Below, piece after piece: positions 46,323 to 56,180 of a stretch of DNA of 57,230 nucleotides. This DNA is from Hydrogenophilales bacterium (GTDB lineage: Bacteria; Pseudomonadota; Gammaproteobacteria; Burkholderiales; Eutrophovitaceae). Location of the stretch: positions 1 through 57,230 of the forward strand of contig CACOJS010000011.1 in assembly GCA_902627495.1 (NCBI GenBank). Direction: 5' to 3'. The number at the start of each line of letters is the position of its first letter. Positions within the stretch are counted from its first letter, which is position 1. The notes under the pieces were generated by a model that saw only the letters and a program-made list of their open reading frames with translations, was not told where the DNA came from and did no database searches. A program made the position numbers and the translations under genes.

Positions 46323-46643
46323 ATGTATAAAAAAAATTTGCAAAAACTTACAATCTTCTTTTCATGTTTAGGAATTGTCGCATTTGTTCTTACCGCTTTG
46401 TCAGGTTCTCTGGTTTGGTTCAAAACGAATAATTCCTGTGTTGAAGACAAAACCCTTTATACTTATAACATTCTGGAAAATTCTCCTGAAGACCGTACGC
46501 AAATTATGGAGTCCTACCTTCGTTGTGCGAAATCTCATAACGGTCTTAGGAATGTCTTAATCCATTTAACATTAAGTTCGTCATTTATAGCAATTATATT
46601 TTTTATTATAGTTTTATTCTGTGCTTTTAATTCTAGACCTTGA
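46323..46643 (+). CDS. Small two-span membrane protein, unknown
   Basis: A 106-residue protein from the ATG at 46,323 with membrane segments at about 9-32 and 78-98, and a periplasmic-type loop between them with two cysteines (NSCVED and LRCAKS) that could pair. It is basic at the N-terminus (MYKKNLQK). No known family. It lies 56 bp downstream of the SRAP gene. Confidence 0.6.
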   Translation: MYKKNLQKLTIFFSCLGIVAFVLTALSGSLVWFKTNNSCVEDKTLYTYNILENSPEDRTQIMESYLRCAKSHNGLRNVLIHLTLSSSFIAIIFFIIVLFCAFNSRP

Positions 46644-46785
46644 GTTTGTCATCTCCATTCCGTTATGTTTTTGTGGTTATGCAAAAAATAAAGAGCCATC
46701 TTGATAATTTATTAACTGTACTAAGTTGAGACAGGATTTTCCTCAGGATATGGGGGGTCATGACAAAAATAGACGGCTTATTTTG

Positions 46786-47436
46786 TTATTTCATGGTCTT
46801 AACAGGTTTTTTTCTATTGGGATAACATATCTTGCAAAGGGTACACTGAGTACCATCGCATCCCCTTGCGGTACAACACTCCCTCCCGTAGAAAATTATT
46901 TGAAGATGTAGCTTATTCCATGAGTTAATGGGGAATAATCGCTTTAGATCTTTCTCGGTTTGCCAGACACTTTTCCCATTTGTAAGTCCCCATCGTTGAG
47001 CAAGCCTATGTATGTGTGTATCAACAGGAAAGGCTGGGATTTGAAAAGCCTGAGACATAATTACACTGGCTGTTTTATGGCCAACACCAGGCAAGGCCTC
47101 TAAAGATTCAAAATTATTAGGTACCCTAGAATTATGTTGGTCAACTAGTATTTTGGAGAGTTCAGAAATGGCTGCAGATTTTTTTGGTGCTAATCCGCAG
47201 GGTTTAATGATCTTGCGGATAACCGTTACTTTGAGATTCATCATATCGGTGGGATTATTGGCAAGGGCAAATAAAGAAGGTGTTACTTTATTGACTCTCT
47301 CGTCAGTGCATTGTGCACTTAATAAAACGGCGATAAGTAACTCAAAGTGATTTCGATGCTTTAATGGAATTGGGGTTTCAGGGTATCTTTTATTAAGGTA
47401 TGTGAGAATAATATTTGCACGTTGGTTTTTATTCAT
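46786..47436 (-). CDS. nth: Endonuclease III
   Basis: A 4Fe-4S-containing DNA glycosylase/AP lyase that removes oxidised pyrimidines. The 216-residue product (from the ATG at 47,436) shows a helix-hairpin-helix LEALPGVGHKTA with the catalytic lysine, and the catalytic aspartate in FPVDTHIHR. The start matches E. coli Nth (MNK...). An upstream GTG at 47,466 is in frame but not family-like. The C-terminal cysteine set reads CCTARGCDGTQCTLCKIC, which does not fit C-x6-C-x2-C-x5-C. Confidence 0.9.
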   Translation of the reverse strand: MNKNQRANIILTYLNKRYPETPIPLKHRNHFELLIAVLLSAQCTDERVNKVTPSLFALANNPTDMMNLKVTVIRKIIKPCGLAPKKSAAISELSKILVDQHNSRVPNNFESLEALPGVGHKTASVIMSQAFQIPAFPVDTHIHRLAQRWGLTNGKSVWQTEKDLKRLFPINSWNKLHLQIIFYGRECCTARGCDGTQCTLCKICYPNRKKPVKTMK

Positions 47437-47474
47437 ATTTTTATTAATCTCGTTTTTTCTACACACTTTGAGGT

Positions 47475-48692
47475 TTAGTCAAAGGTAACTTCTCGTGATG
47501 CGTCAACCTTATTCTGATCTATAGTTATACCAAGCCCAGGCTCTTTAGGAGGATAAAATTGTCCATTAACCGGGCTGATTGGTTTTGTTAAGAAAAACTG
47601 ATAAATTTGACCCAATATATAATGATATTCAAGCATTGGTGTTGTCAATGAGTTCAAAGTAAAAGCTACTTGAGTACTTGCAGCTGGTACATAGACGTGG
47701 GGAATAAAAACAGCGTCATAAGATGTTAAAAGGGCTGAAATTTTTATCATCTCGCTCATGCCACCTGCCCAAATTGGTTCAAATTGGTAAATGTCTAAGA
47801 CTTTTTTCTCCAACAGGTTTTTTGCACCCCACCGCGTAAACTCGTGTTCCCCCCCGGCGATAGGAATGGGAGATTCTAGTTTTAGTTTTAAGTAGCTGTC
47901 GTGCAAGGGGTATTGCACCGGCTCCTCAATCCACGCTGGTTTGAATTCTTTTAGTCTTTCTGACATTTTCAGCGTATATGGGATTCCCCAATTAGCCCAA
48001 GCATCAATCATTATGTCCATATCAGGCCCGGCTGCATCTCTTAAGGCACTCATTAACTCAATGTTACTTTTTTCGCCGACTAGCCCATCACCGACTCCAC
48101 GGCGAAAAAACCATTTAGATCCCATATAGCCCTCATTTTTTAGTTGCCGAACACGAGCTGCTGCTTTTTTGGGCTCTAACGAAAACCCTGCAGTACTTGC
48201 GTAAGCTGGAATTTTATCCTGGACCGGTCCCCCCAACAGTGCATGTATTGGTTGGTTAGCCAATTTTCCTTTTATATCCCAAAGGGCATAATCAATATGA
48301 CTAATAGCAATCATGTTATCTCCAAAACGACCATTTGGAGAATTTCGGTACATCAGCTCCCAAAGATATTCGGTTGCGAGAGGGTTTTCTCCAATCAAAA
48401 GCGGTTTCAATTGAAGGGCAATGTAGTAGGCTGTACCGTCACCGGTAAGTGGACCTACCACACCTGTTACCCCTTCGTCGGTCTCGACGAATACAAAAGT
48501 CTGAGTAACCCGGTAGCAACCATCCTCCTTGTATGGAAACAGTTTACCTATGGTGTCATTTACACCCTGACTTCTAAATTGTGGATAAATATCTAGAGGT
48601 CTTCCTGGTCGCTCTTCCCAGAGACTGCCATTGTATTTAAAGTCACCCTGAAGTTGGTGCAACTTAATATCAGTGATTTTCATTTTTTGCAT
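47475..48692 (-). CDS. Enolase-superfamily dehydratase (L-rhamnonate dehydratase-like)
   Basis: A 405-residue mandelate-racemase/muconate-lactonizing type protein. Metal ligands are D230 (IMIDAWANW), E256 (IEEPVQ) and E282 (GGEHEFTRWG), and a catalytic-type H332 is in IPHVYVPA. The GGEHEFTRWG stretch is close to that of L-rhamnonate dehydratase (RhmD), so it probably removes water from an aldonate. RhmA, the aldolase of that path, is an HpaI-family enzyme, like the one 2 kb upstream. The gene has an in-frame second ATG at 48,683; AGGAG lies just upstream of the first. Confidence 0.83.
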   Translation of the reverse strand: MQKMKITDIKLHQLQGDFKYNGSLWEERPGRPLDIYPQFRSQGVNDTIGKLFPYKEDGCYRVTQTFVFVETDEGVTGVVGPLTGDGTAYYIALQLKPLLIGENPLATEYLWELMYRNSPNGRFGDNMIAISHIDYALWDIKGKLANQPIHALLGGPVQDKIPAYASTAGFSLEPKKAAARVRQLKNEGYMGSKWFFRRGVGDGLVGEKSNIELMSALRDAAGPDMDIMIDAWANWGIPYTLKMSERLKEFKPAWIEEPVQYPLHDSYLKLKLESPIPIAGGEHEFTRWGAKNLLEKKVLDIYQFEPIWAGGMSEMIKISALLTSYDAVFIPHVYVPAASTQVAFTLNSLTTPMLEYHYILGQIYQFFLTKPISPVNGQFYPPKEPGLGITIDQNKVDASREVTFD

Positions 48693-48857
48693 TTCTCCTT
48701 ATATCTAACAAGCTTCACTTTCTTAATACAAGATCCCGTGGCTTTTCTGGCAACTGAGACGTTTTTTATCAGAATTATAGAATTCAACTTTTTACGTAAC
48801 ATGGTAAGTAACGACAGGCTGTAGTTTTGTTTGAACTGTTATGTTATAACTAAATTT

Positions 48858-49532
48858 ATGAAAAGAATAAAGCTTGAGGCAACTTGGAAAGAAAAATTAT
48901 TAGATGAGTTTTCCAAGGACTATATGAAGTCTTTGAGCAATTTTTTACGAGAAGAGCAAAAAAGAAAAAAGATATTATTTCCCCTTGGTAGTAAAATATT
49001 CAATGCTTTCAGCCTGACAAAGTTTGATGATGTGAAGGTAGTCATCCTAGGGCAGGACCCTTATCATGGTGAGGGACAAGCGCATGGTTTAAGTTTTTCA
49101 GTTGAAAAAGGGGTACTTCCTCCTCCATCATTAGAAAACATTTTCAAGGAATTGAAATCTGATTTGGGTATAGAAAAACCAAGTCACGGAAATCTCCAAA
49201 GTTGGGGTGAACAAGGAGTATTACTTCTTAATTCAATCCTAACGGTTGAAAAAGGAAAGCCTGGTTCCCATGCTGGCAAAGGTTGGGAGACTTTTACTGA
49301 TACGGTTTTATTTAAATTGAATTGCTTAAGAAGGAATATAGTTTTTATTCTATGGGGGAAAAAAGCTCAAGATAAGGGTGATTTTATAAATACTGATAAA
49401 CATTTTATAGTTAAGAGTTCACACCCATCTCCCTTTTCAGCGAATAGAGGCTTTTTGGGCTCTCGACCCTTCTCAAGAGCTAATAGCTACTTAAAAAAAA
49501 ATAATATTGATCCTATTGATTGGAGTGTCTGA
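48858..49532 (+). CDS. ung: Uracil-DNA glycosylase
   Basis: Removes uracil from DNA. The 224-residue family-1 enzyme has the catalytic D67 in GQDPYHG, the uracil-binding LLLNSILTVE, and the DNA-intercalation HPSPFSANRG. The ATG at 48,858 matches the usual N-terminus; the frame extends back to a TTG at 48,831 without support. It is divergent from the dehydratase and stands alone. Confidence 0.95.
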   Translation: MKRIKLEATWKEKLLDEFSKDYMKSLSNFLREEQKRKKILFPLGSKIFNAFSLTKFDDVKVVILGQDPYHGEGQAHGLSFSVEKGVLPPPSLENIFKELKSDLGIEKPSHGNLQSWGEQGVLLLNSILTVEKGKPGSHAGKGWETFTDTVLFKLNCLRRNIVFILWGKKAQDKGDFINTDKHFIVKSSHPSPFSANRGFLGSRPFSRANSYLKKNNIDPIDWSV

Positions 49533-49704
49533 ATGTCTTGTGGTTTTTCTCAAATGATTGGTTTCATCTGATTGCGGCTTCTCTGTACAGTATGTTTATC
49601 TATTGATAGAGCTTATTGGCTTGTCAGTTTTTATCTTGCTTTACCGATTCTCTCGATAAAAAACTATTATTAACAAAAATAAATTATGCTAGAGCATTAA
49701 TTTT

Positions 49705-49908
49705 TTAGTAAGTTACTGAATCGTCCTCTTGCTGTAATTTTAAATCATCAGGATAGACAGTATTAGATTTTTCCTCCCGATCGTTATTTGCTTTATATCT
49801 TCTGTATTGCTGTTCAATTTCTTGGCTTATTCCTGTGGTATCCAGAAAACTCTTAATTGGCTCTGCAAAATAAACACCAATGATTATTCCCAATAATAGT
49901 CTAAGCAT
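49705..49908 (-). CDS. Small membrane-anchored protein, unknown
   Basis: A 67-residue protein with a hydrophobic N-terminus (about 2-15) and a hydrophilic, acidic tail (QEIEQQYRRYKAN..., QQEDDS). It may be an inner-membrane anchored micro-protein. AGAGAG precedes the ATG by about 7 bp, which supports translation. No family recognised. Confidence 0.5.
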   Translation of the reverse strand: MLRLLLGIIIGVYFAEPIKSFLDTTGISQEIEQQYRRYKANNDREEKSNTVYPDDLKLQQEDDSVTY

Positions 49909-50041
49909 AAAAGTCTCTCTTGAAATACGGCTTAACTAGGAAGAAGTTACGCCAAGATTACTCATTTCTCATCAAGTATCCGGAGGCATAGGGAAAAGTA
50001 TACCTTATCTAGTACAGTAAATTGATGCTTTTTCTGTCGAC

Positions 50042-52246
50042 TTACAAGGGTTTTCGAATCCAAAACTGGTACATACTTGAAAAAGTAGAAGGGTTATCTT
50101 TCTCATACTGATCCCATAAGTCAAGGTCTAACACAGAATAAGGATCTCCAAATTTTTGTCTAAAAGTATCCAGTGTTGAGTTGTCATGAAACTCGAAGCC
50201 AATAAAATTAAGGTTCATCTCTCTTAGCAAGTTATTTATTTGAGGCAAAGAAAATCTGTGTTCCTTAACATGAAATAAAAGATCTCTGCACTCACTCATG
50301 CTGTAGAAGTCGATCCAGTTTACAATAGGGAAAATCTTTTCTTTCTCGATACTGTTATTATCTATGATTAATTGTCTCAATGTACGAATCTTTTCCTCAA
50401 TAGTTCCTGAAATATTCTTGTGAGCTATAAATTTACGGACTTTTACTACCTCTTGGCGTGCTCGTTCACTGTATAAGCCAAGTCGCATCAAACCTCCAGG
50501 TTTAAGTAATTTTATAAGTGATTTTAGACCATCTCGAGGAGATTGCATGTGATGTAATACCCCTGTGCTCTCCACCAAGTCATATTGAGAACCAAGGTCA
50601 CCAAGATTCAAAATATCTCCTTGACAATAACTGATATTGGTAATTCCAAATTCTTGCGTCATCCTTTTCGCATAACTGAGACTGTGTAGGCTTAGATCAA
50701 TAGCTGTGACTTTTGAATTTTCAAAGCGACTGGCAGTAACTAATGCATGCCTACCAGTACCACAACCTGCTATTAATATTTCCGGATACTTGATCGCCTT
50801 CACATCTTCTGTCAAACACAATCCAATTTTGTGGAGGGAATCGTAAACCTTTGATGAACGCGAAAACAAGCTTGTGTTGATCCAACGGGGGTAAGGGTTA
50901 TCTTCGTATTGTTGCCTAACTTTAGATGAAATAGTATTTATAACATCCCCTACTACAGGAATATCCCGCGAGAGCAGTTTTTCCCGGGCGACATTGCCAA
51001 CTTGTCTATTTAGAAGTTCTTTGTTTTCAGTAGTTTGTCTTAACGAGCGGGACCAAGATATGTCAGATAGTGGTTGATAACATGCAATAATCGCTAGACT
51101 ATTATGATGTACAGTAATTCCTTTTTGTAGCTCATAACCGACCGCTTTAATATAATCTTTTACTTTATTTCTTTCTCTATTCGTATTCGAATATACGTAT
51201 TCGTTGGTATAGCATTGCATAGCTAAAGCTCGTAGGAAAACACTAGTATGCGGATCATCAGTATGTTGATGCAAGTTTAAGAGGATTGCTTTGCGGCACT
51301 CTGTAAACAATTTTTCAATTCTTAGGTCAGCAATAGGGCAAAGTTCCATTAATTTTAAAAGTAATGGGAGCGATCCAAAATCCTTTATTACTTGAAGGCA
51401 TAGATAATTATTGTTTTGAATCTCTGTACTGTTGGCAATATGTTTGGCAAAAATAGGATTTTTTAACAAAAATTGCAATATGGCTGGAGCAACTAGATGG
51501 GGATCATGAGAGCCTCTTTTATTTAAGAGATTTAGGAAAATAGTCTCGTAAAAATCCGTATATTGCAGATTCGACACTCCATCTGGGGACAAGGCTGAGC
51601 TTAGTGCCCGCCATAATGAAATATCATCTGGTTTTGAGTTAGCAGCACGACAAAAAAATTCTATTGCCTTAGATTCATCCCCATTTACATTGTAGGCTAA
51701 TCCCAAATTATAAAATGCGTCGTTGTAATTTGGGTGTTCGCTTATAAGCGTACTCAAGTAATGAATTGCTTTCTTCGGATTGCCATATTCCAGAAAGACA
51801 CTCCCTAAATTATTTAGAGCCTCGGCATGATTTGGAACTAGATTAAGAACAGTTTCGTATTGTTTTATAGCTTTCTCGAAAAATTTTTTAGTTTGATAAA
51901 TTTCACCAATACTAAAATATGCGTCCACGTGGCCTGCGTCCAATTGAATAGCCTTATTAAAGGAATCTATAGCTTCATTTAATTTACCTAGAGTCCTGTT
52001 AGTCACGCCGAGATTGAAGTACGACTCAGGATTATTGGGTGCTAGAACAATTGACCTTGAATAGTGTGTAATAGCCGAGTCGAGCAAACCCAATTTAAGA
52101 TTAGATAAGGCGATCAAATCTTGGGCGAGCACGTTATCTTTCACTTCGTGCTCTATTTTTTTTGATAAGGCGACCACCTCCGAGTGTTTGCCTGATCGAT
52201 ATAATGTAATCAAGTCGTGCACATATTGATTTATGTCAAAATTCAT
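50042..52246 (-). CDS. TPR-methyltransferase fusion, copy A
   Basis: A 734-residue two-part protein. Residues about 30-245 are tetratricopeptide repeats (for example DAYFSIGEIYQTKKFFEKAI). A helical middle (about 245-440) is followed by a conserved QYEDNPYPRW (about 445-455) and a class-I SAM methyltransferase from about 485: ILIAGCGTGRHAL, VTAIDLS, STGVLHHMQSP, LLKPGG. It ends with a conserved LWDQYEKDNPSTF near the C-terminus. Proteins with this architecture and a NPYPRW motif are known from marine bacteria, but I know of no assigned substrate. It is 90 bp after its paralogue. Confidence 0.85.
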   Translation of the reverse strand: MNFDINQYVHDLITLYRSGKHSEVVALSKKIEHEVKDNVLAQDLIALSNLKLGLLDSAITHYSRSIVLAPNNPESYFNLGVTNRTLGKLNEAIDSFNKAIQLDAGHVDAYFSIGEIYQTKKFFEKAIKQYETVLNLVPNHAEALNNLGSVFLEYGNPKKAIHYLSTLISEHPNYNDAFYNLGLAYNVNGDESKAIEFFCRAANSKPDDISLWRALSSALSPDGVSNLQYTDFYETIFLNLLNKRGSHDPHLVAPAILQFLLKNPIFAKHIANSTEIQNNNYLCLQVIKDFGSLPLLLKLMELCPIADLRIEKLFTECRKAILLNLHQHTDDPHTSVFLRALAMQCYTNEYVYSNTNRERNKVKDYIKAVGYELQKGITVHHNSLAIIACYQPLSDISWSRSLRQTTENKELLNRQVGNVAREKLLSRDIPVVGDVINTISSKVRQQYEDNPYPRWINTSLFSRSSKVYDSLHKIGLCLTEDVKAIKYPEILIAGCGTGRHALVTASRFENSKVTAIDLSLHSLSYAKRMTQEFGITNISYCQGDILNLGDLGSQYDLVESTGVLHHMQSPRDGLKSLIKLLKPGGLMRLGLYSERARQEVVKVRKFIAHKNISGTIEEKIRTLRQLIIDNNSIEKEKIFPIVNWIDFYSMSECRDLLFHVKEHRFSLPQINNLLREMNLNFIGFEFHDNSTLDTFRQKFGDPYSVLDLDLWDQYEKDNPSTFSSMYQFWIRKPL

Positions 52247-52336
52247 AGACGCTTTTTTTTTAATTGATGGAGATACAACCTAACCCTAAACTTTACCTAA
52301 CAATCCAGTGATTTAATCATTTGTGGTTTCGTAAGG

Positions 52337-54559
52337 TTACACCGTTTTTTTGGCATTAGGTTTTTGCACCCAAAACTGATACATTCCCAGAAAAGTTGAA
52401 GGATTATCTTTTTCATATTCATCCCATAAATCGAGCGATTGATTGGCATTTTCACTTTTGTATTTCATTGCAAATTCAGCATAGGTGCGGTTACCATTAA
52501 ACTCAAACCCAGCGAAAATGAGATTCACTTTATCAAGCATCACTTGAATTTTCGGCAGCGTAAACTGATGTTCTTTTGCGTGAAAAAAAAGATCACGACA
52601 TTCACTCATACTGTAAAAATCAGGCCAATTGGTAACAAAATAGAAGTTTTTGGCATGACTATCTTTACCCTCGATTATTGACTGCCTAAAACTGCGTATT
52701 TTTGCTTCAATGGGACCTGTATCGTTTGTTTTGGCTAAATATTCACGGGCACTCACGACGCCTTTCCTGGCATGCTCACTGTATAAAGCAAGACGCATAA
52801 CACCTCCAGGTTTAAGGGCGAAAATGAGGTTTTGTAAACCATCTTCTGGATTTTCCATATGATGTAATACGCCAGCACTTTCAATGATATCGTATTGCTC
52901 CTTGTGATGATCACTTAGATCTAAAAGGTCACCCTGTACATAGTGAATATTTTTTACGCCCAACTCTTCTGTTTTTCGTTTGGCATAGCCAAGGCTTTTA
53001 AGGCTGAGATCAATGGCAGTTACTGTGGCGTCTTTAAATCGACTTTTCGTGAGTAAGGCGTGTCTACCTGTACCACAGCCTGCTATTAGAATCTTAGGTT
53101 TTTTTATGTGTTTTACATCATCTCTCAGGCGTAGGCCGATATTTTGCAGACAATCATAAACAGTTAGTGGGTTTTCAAACAGAATGGTATTCACCCAGCG
53201 AGGATAAGGGTTCTCTTCATATTGCTTTCTAACTTCCTCTGAAATTTGATTGGTAATTTCTTTTAAAATAGGAATATTTTTTGATAAGACTGCTTCAACC
53301 TTGCTTTCTGCTAATTGTCTGTCTATTAATTGTTGGTTAATTGGATTTTGAACAATGCTATGCGACCAAGAAAGCGTATTGAGAGGACGATAACACGCAA
53401 TAATGGCAATGATGTGAGAAGGGATGTCTCCACCTTTATTAATTTCTAGTTTAGCTAACTCAATATATTCACTAACTTTTTCTTTTTCTTCATCAGTTTG
53501 CCAATATATGTATTCGTTGGTATAACACTGCAATGCCAGTGCATGTAAGAATTGTATCGGCTTTTGCAAGTCATCTAGCAGATGCAAATTCAAGAGAACT
53601 TCTTTTCGACATTTAGTAAAAAGCTTTTCTATTTTTAGATCTGATAATGGGCACAATTCCATCAATTTCATGAGTAAAGGAAGCTTAGAGAAATCATTTA
53701 TTGCTTGAATATAAAATCCACTTTTGCGTTTTTTGTCTGATTCCTCGTTTATATATCTTGCGAAAATAGGATTATTTAGTAAAAATCTAATGATCGATGG
53801 TGCAATCATTGAAGGGTTATGAGTAGTTTGTTTGTTCAATAAGTTTAAAAAAATTGTCTCGTAAAAACTGTCATACTTGGTAAATGACAATCCAGATGCT
53901 GATAATGAAGTTCCCAGGTTTTCCCAAAAGGACATATCCTCTGGTGATTTGCTGGCTGCTAGAGCAAAGTTCTCCATTGCTTTTTGATAATCACCTATCG
54001 ATGCAAGAGCTAATCCTAGATTATTGAATCCAGCTCCGTAATGCACGTGAGTCTCAACCAACTCTGTTAGCACCACTATTGCTTCTCGGGAGTTTCCCGC
54101 CTCTAGTAATGTTGCCCCTAAGTTGTTTTTCGCATCAAAGTGATCGGGTTTTAAATTTATTGCAGTTTTGTAATTTTGTATGGCTTTTTCATGAAGCTTA
54201 CGGAGACGGTATATATTGCCTATTCCGAAATATGGAGCAGCATATTTCTTGTTTAAGTTAATGGCCTTTTTAAAACAGCTCTCAGCTTTTTTAGGATGCC
54301 CGAGATTTTCGTAAACCACTCCTAAGTTATTTTGAGATTCGGGATTATCTGAAGCTAATGATAAGGACAATATGTAGTGAGTTTTAGCGTTTTCAAGGTG
54401 TCCCAAGGCTACATTAGATGCAGCGATTACATCGTGGGCTATTGCATTCTTTGCTAAATCTTTTTCTAGGATTACGGATAAATCTATAACTTTTTGATGT
54501 TTTCCTGATTGATATAAGTCAATTAGGTCAAGGGCATATTGGTTGGTAGCTAAGTTCAT
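52337..54559 (-). CDS. TPR-methyltransferase fusion, copy B
   Basis: A 740-residue paralogue of the gene just downstream. TPRs (about 30-245, for example AAPYFGIGNIYRLRKLHEKAI), the helical middle, QYEENPYPRW, and the SAM loop ILIAGCGTGRHAL at about 487-499 are in the same order; the end reads LWDEYEKDNPSTFLGMYQFW. The two clearly share ancestry and keep every main motif. GGTGG lies 7 bp before the ATG. A specific role is unknown; the TPR half suggests that it binds a protein or peptide partner. Confidence 0.85.
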   Translation of the reverse strand: MNLATNQYALDLIDLYQSGKHQKVIDLSVILEKDLAKNAIAHDVIAASNVALGHLENAKTHYILSLSLASDNPESQNNLGVVYENLGHPKKAESCFKKAINLNKKYAAPYFGIGNIYRLRKLHEKAIQNYKTAINLKPDHFDAKNNLGATLLEAGNSREAIVVLTELVETHVHYGAGFNNLGLALASIGDYQKAMENFALAASKSPEDMSFWENLGTSLSASGLSFTKYDSFYETIFLNLLNKQTTHNPSMIAPSIIRFLLNNPIFARYINEESDKKRKSGFYIQAINDFSKLPLLMKLMELCPLSDLKIEKLFTKCRKEVLLNLHLLDDLQKPIQFLHALALQCYTNEYIYWQTDEEKEKVSEYIELAKLEINKGGDIPSHIIAIIACYRPLNTLSWSHSIVQNPINQQLIDRQLAESKVEAVLSKNIPILKEITNQISEEVRKQYEENPYPRWVNTILFENPLTVYDCLQNIGLRLRDDVKHIKKPKILIAGCGTGRHALLTKSRFKDATVTAIDLSLKSLGYAKRKTEELGVKNIHYVQGDLLDLSDHHKEQYDIIESAGVLHHMENPEDGLQNLIFALKPGGVMRLALYSEHARKGVVSAREYLAKTNDTGPIEAKIRSFRQSIIEGKDSHAKNFYFVTNWPDFYSMSECRDLFFHAKEHQFTLPKIQVMLDKVNLIFAGFEFNGNRTYAEFAMKYKSENANQSLDLWDEYEKDNPSTFLGMYQFWVQKPNAKKTV

Positions 54560-54738
54560 TAATTTTCCACCCTCAAAGCATTAGTTTAGGCAACTTAGTT
54601 ATAGTCCCTGTAAAGGTTATTTTGCAAAATACCCTTAAGAACTTGTTAAAGCAACCCAGCCATCTAGGGTATTTGCATGTATACCAGAAAGTCTTTCCAG
54701 TTGTATTATCAAGGTACTGTAGGTATTTACACTTTTAT

Positions 54739-55176
54739 TCACTCTTTGCAGCTTGCAGTTAGATAACCTACGCCAATACCAAAATCAGTAATTTCTACAA
54801 TATATTCACAAATGGACCGAGTATTTTCGTACTTACCTGTCCCGCCCGTTCTCGTTATCGTGCCTGAGTTACCTTTCGACATGTCTCTGATTACAGTGGT
54901 ATATTCCTTGTCCCCATCTTGGTCAACTGCCTCACAAACACCATCTATCTTTTTATTTTTGACTTGGACAACACAAGTATTCTTGAGTCTATTCCCTTGA
55001 GAAGTCTCTCCCACCCCTATAACGGTAACATTTAGAACAAAAGACCCCTGGCCATCGCTAATTCTTGAAGAGTTTTCAAATTTATAAACACTTTTTAAAG
55101 TGTAGTCGGCTAATACTGATTGTGAAAATACAAATAAAAGAAAACTTAAAATAACAGAAGCTATATTCTTTTCCAT
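54739..55176 (-). CDS. Exported beta-rich protein, unknown
   Basis: A 145-residue protein with a signal peptide (about 1-23, SQSVLADY). The mature part is short strands with a GGTGKYEN loop, and four cysteines (NTCVVQ, DGVCEAV, RSICEYI, TASCKE) that could form two disulfides. The layout resembles small allene-oxide-cyclase/dirigent-like or other barrel proteins, but I could not assign one. AAGGAG lies 8 bp upstream of the ATG. Confidence 0.65.
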   Translation of the reverse strand: MEKNIASVILSFLLFVFSQSVLADYTLKSVYKFENSSRISDGQGSFVLNVTVIGVGETSQGNRLKNTCVVQVKNKKIDGVCEAVDQDGDKEYTTVIRDMSKGNSGTITRTGGTGKYENTRSICEYIVEITDFGIGVGYLTASCKE

Positions 55177-55267
55177 GTTAACTACTCCTTAGGGTTAAAT
55201 TATTAATCTCCACCTTCTTCAACACGCGATATCTTAGGTATTATAATAGCAATGTTTGGGCTCTTGA

Positions 55268-56053
55268 TTATATTAGTATTTCCCCTTCAAGATAAGTAAT
55301 TGCCTTACCCCCCATAATTACCCTGTCTCCAAGGTATGAGCAATATAACTGACCACCTCTTTTCGATAATTGGCTCGCCAACATATCTCTCTTTTTTAAT
55401 CGATTTGCCCAATATGGAATCAATTCGCAATGTGCTCCCCCTGTCACAGGATCTTCAGGTATACCCAGCTTGGGGCCGAAAAACCGCGACACAAAATCAA
55501 CACGATCTCCCGGTGCCGTGACAATTATTCCGTTATATTCTAATTTAGCCAATAAATTTAAATCGGGCTGCATTTTTATAATATCTTGTTCATCATTGAA
55601 AACAGCCATCCCATAATTCCCAGAGAGAAACCATGAGGGATTAGCACCGAGTGCACGATTTAGCAGATTAGTGGGATCATCGACTACTTGTGGCTGATAT
55701 GAAGGAAAATCTAGGTTTATTATGTCTTTGTCGCGACACACATTGAGAATTTCCCCTTTTTTTGTTTCAAACGCGATTTGTTTTTCTTTATAACCTAGTT
55801 CTGAATAAAGGATGTGTGCTACTGCAAGGGTAGCGTGCCCACAGAGACCAATTTCAACTTTCGGTGTGAACCAGCGAATGAAAAATTTGTTATTCTTCTC
55901 TACAAAAAAAGCTGTCTCAGATAAGTTGTTTTCTGTGGCAATAGATTGCATGACATTCTCTGGTAACCAATCCTGCAATGGACAAACTGCAGCAGGATTA
56001 CCGCAAAACAATTTCTCACTGAAAGCATCTACTTGGTACATTTTCAGTTTCAT
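55268..56053 (-). CDS. PhzF-family isomerase
   Basis: A 261-residue protein of the PhzF/diaminopimelate-epimerase-like fold. YQVDAFSEKLFCGNPAAV at the N-terminus, catalytic-type E46 in NLSETAF, LCGHATLA and a later DPVTGGAHCELIPYW are family marks. No phenazine genes lie nearby, so this is one of the many stand-alone members with an unknown substrate. The start is well supported by GAGAGG six bases upstream. Confidence 0.88.
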   Translation of the reverse strand: MKLKMYQVDAFSEKLFCGNPAAVCPLQDWLPENVMQSIATENNLSETAFFVEKNNKFFIRWFTPKVEIGLCGHATLAVAHILYSELGYKEKQIAFETKKGEILNVCRDKDIINLDFPSYQPQVVDDPTNLLNRALGANPSWFLSGNYGMAVFNDEQDIIKMQPDLNLLAKLEYNGIIVTAPGDRVDFVSRFFGPKLGIPEDPVTGGAHCELIPYWANRLKKRDMLASQLSKRGGQLYCSYLGDRVIMGGKAITYLEGEILI

Positions 56054-56180
56054 AAGATAACCTCTCTAGACTACTGATCTAAGAATTCTTGGATGGTGTT
56101 TTTTTTTTAAATAACGTAAGTTACAGAACAAGGAATTCAATAGCTGTCGGAAACAATAATTTCCTTGAGGCATACTAACT

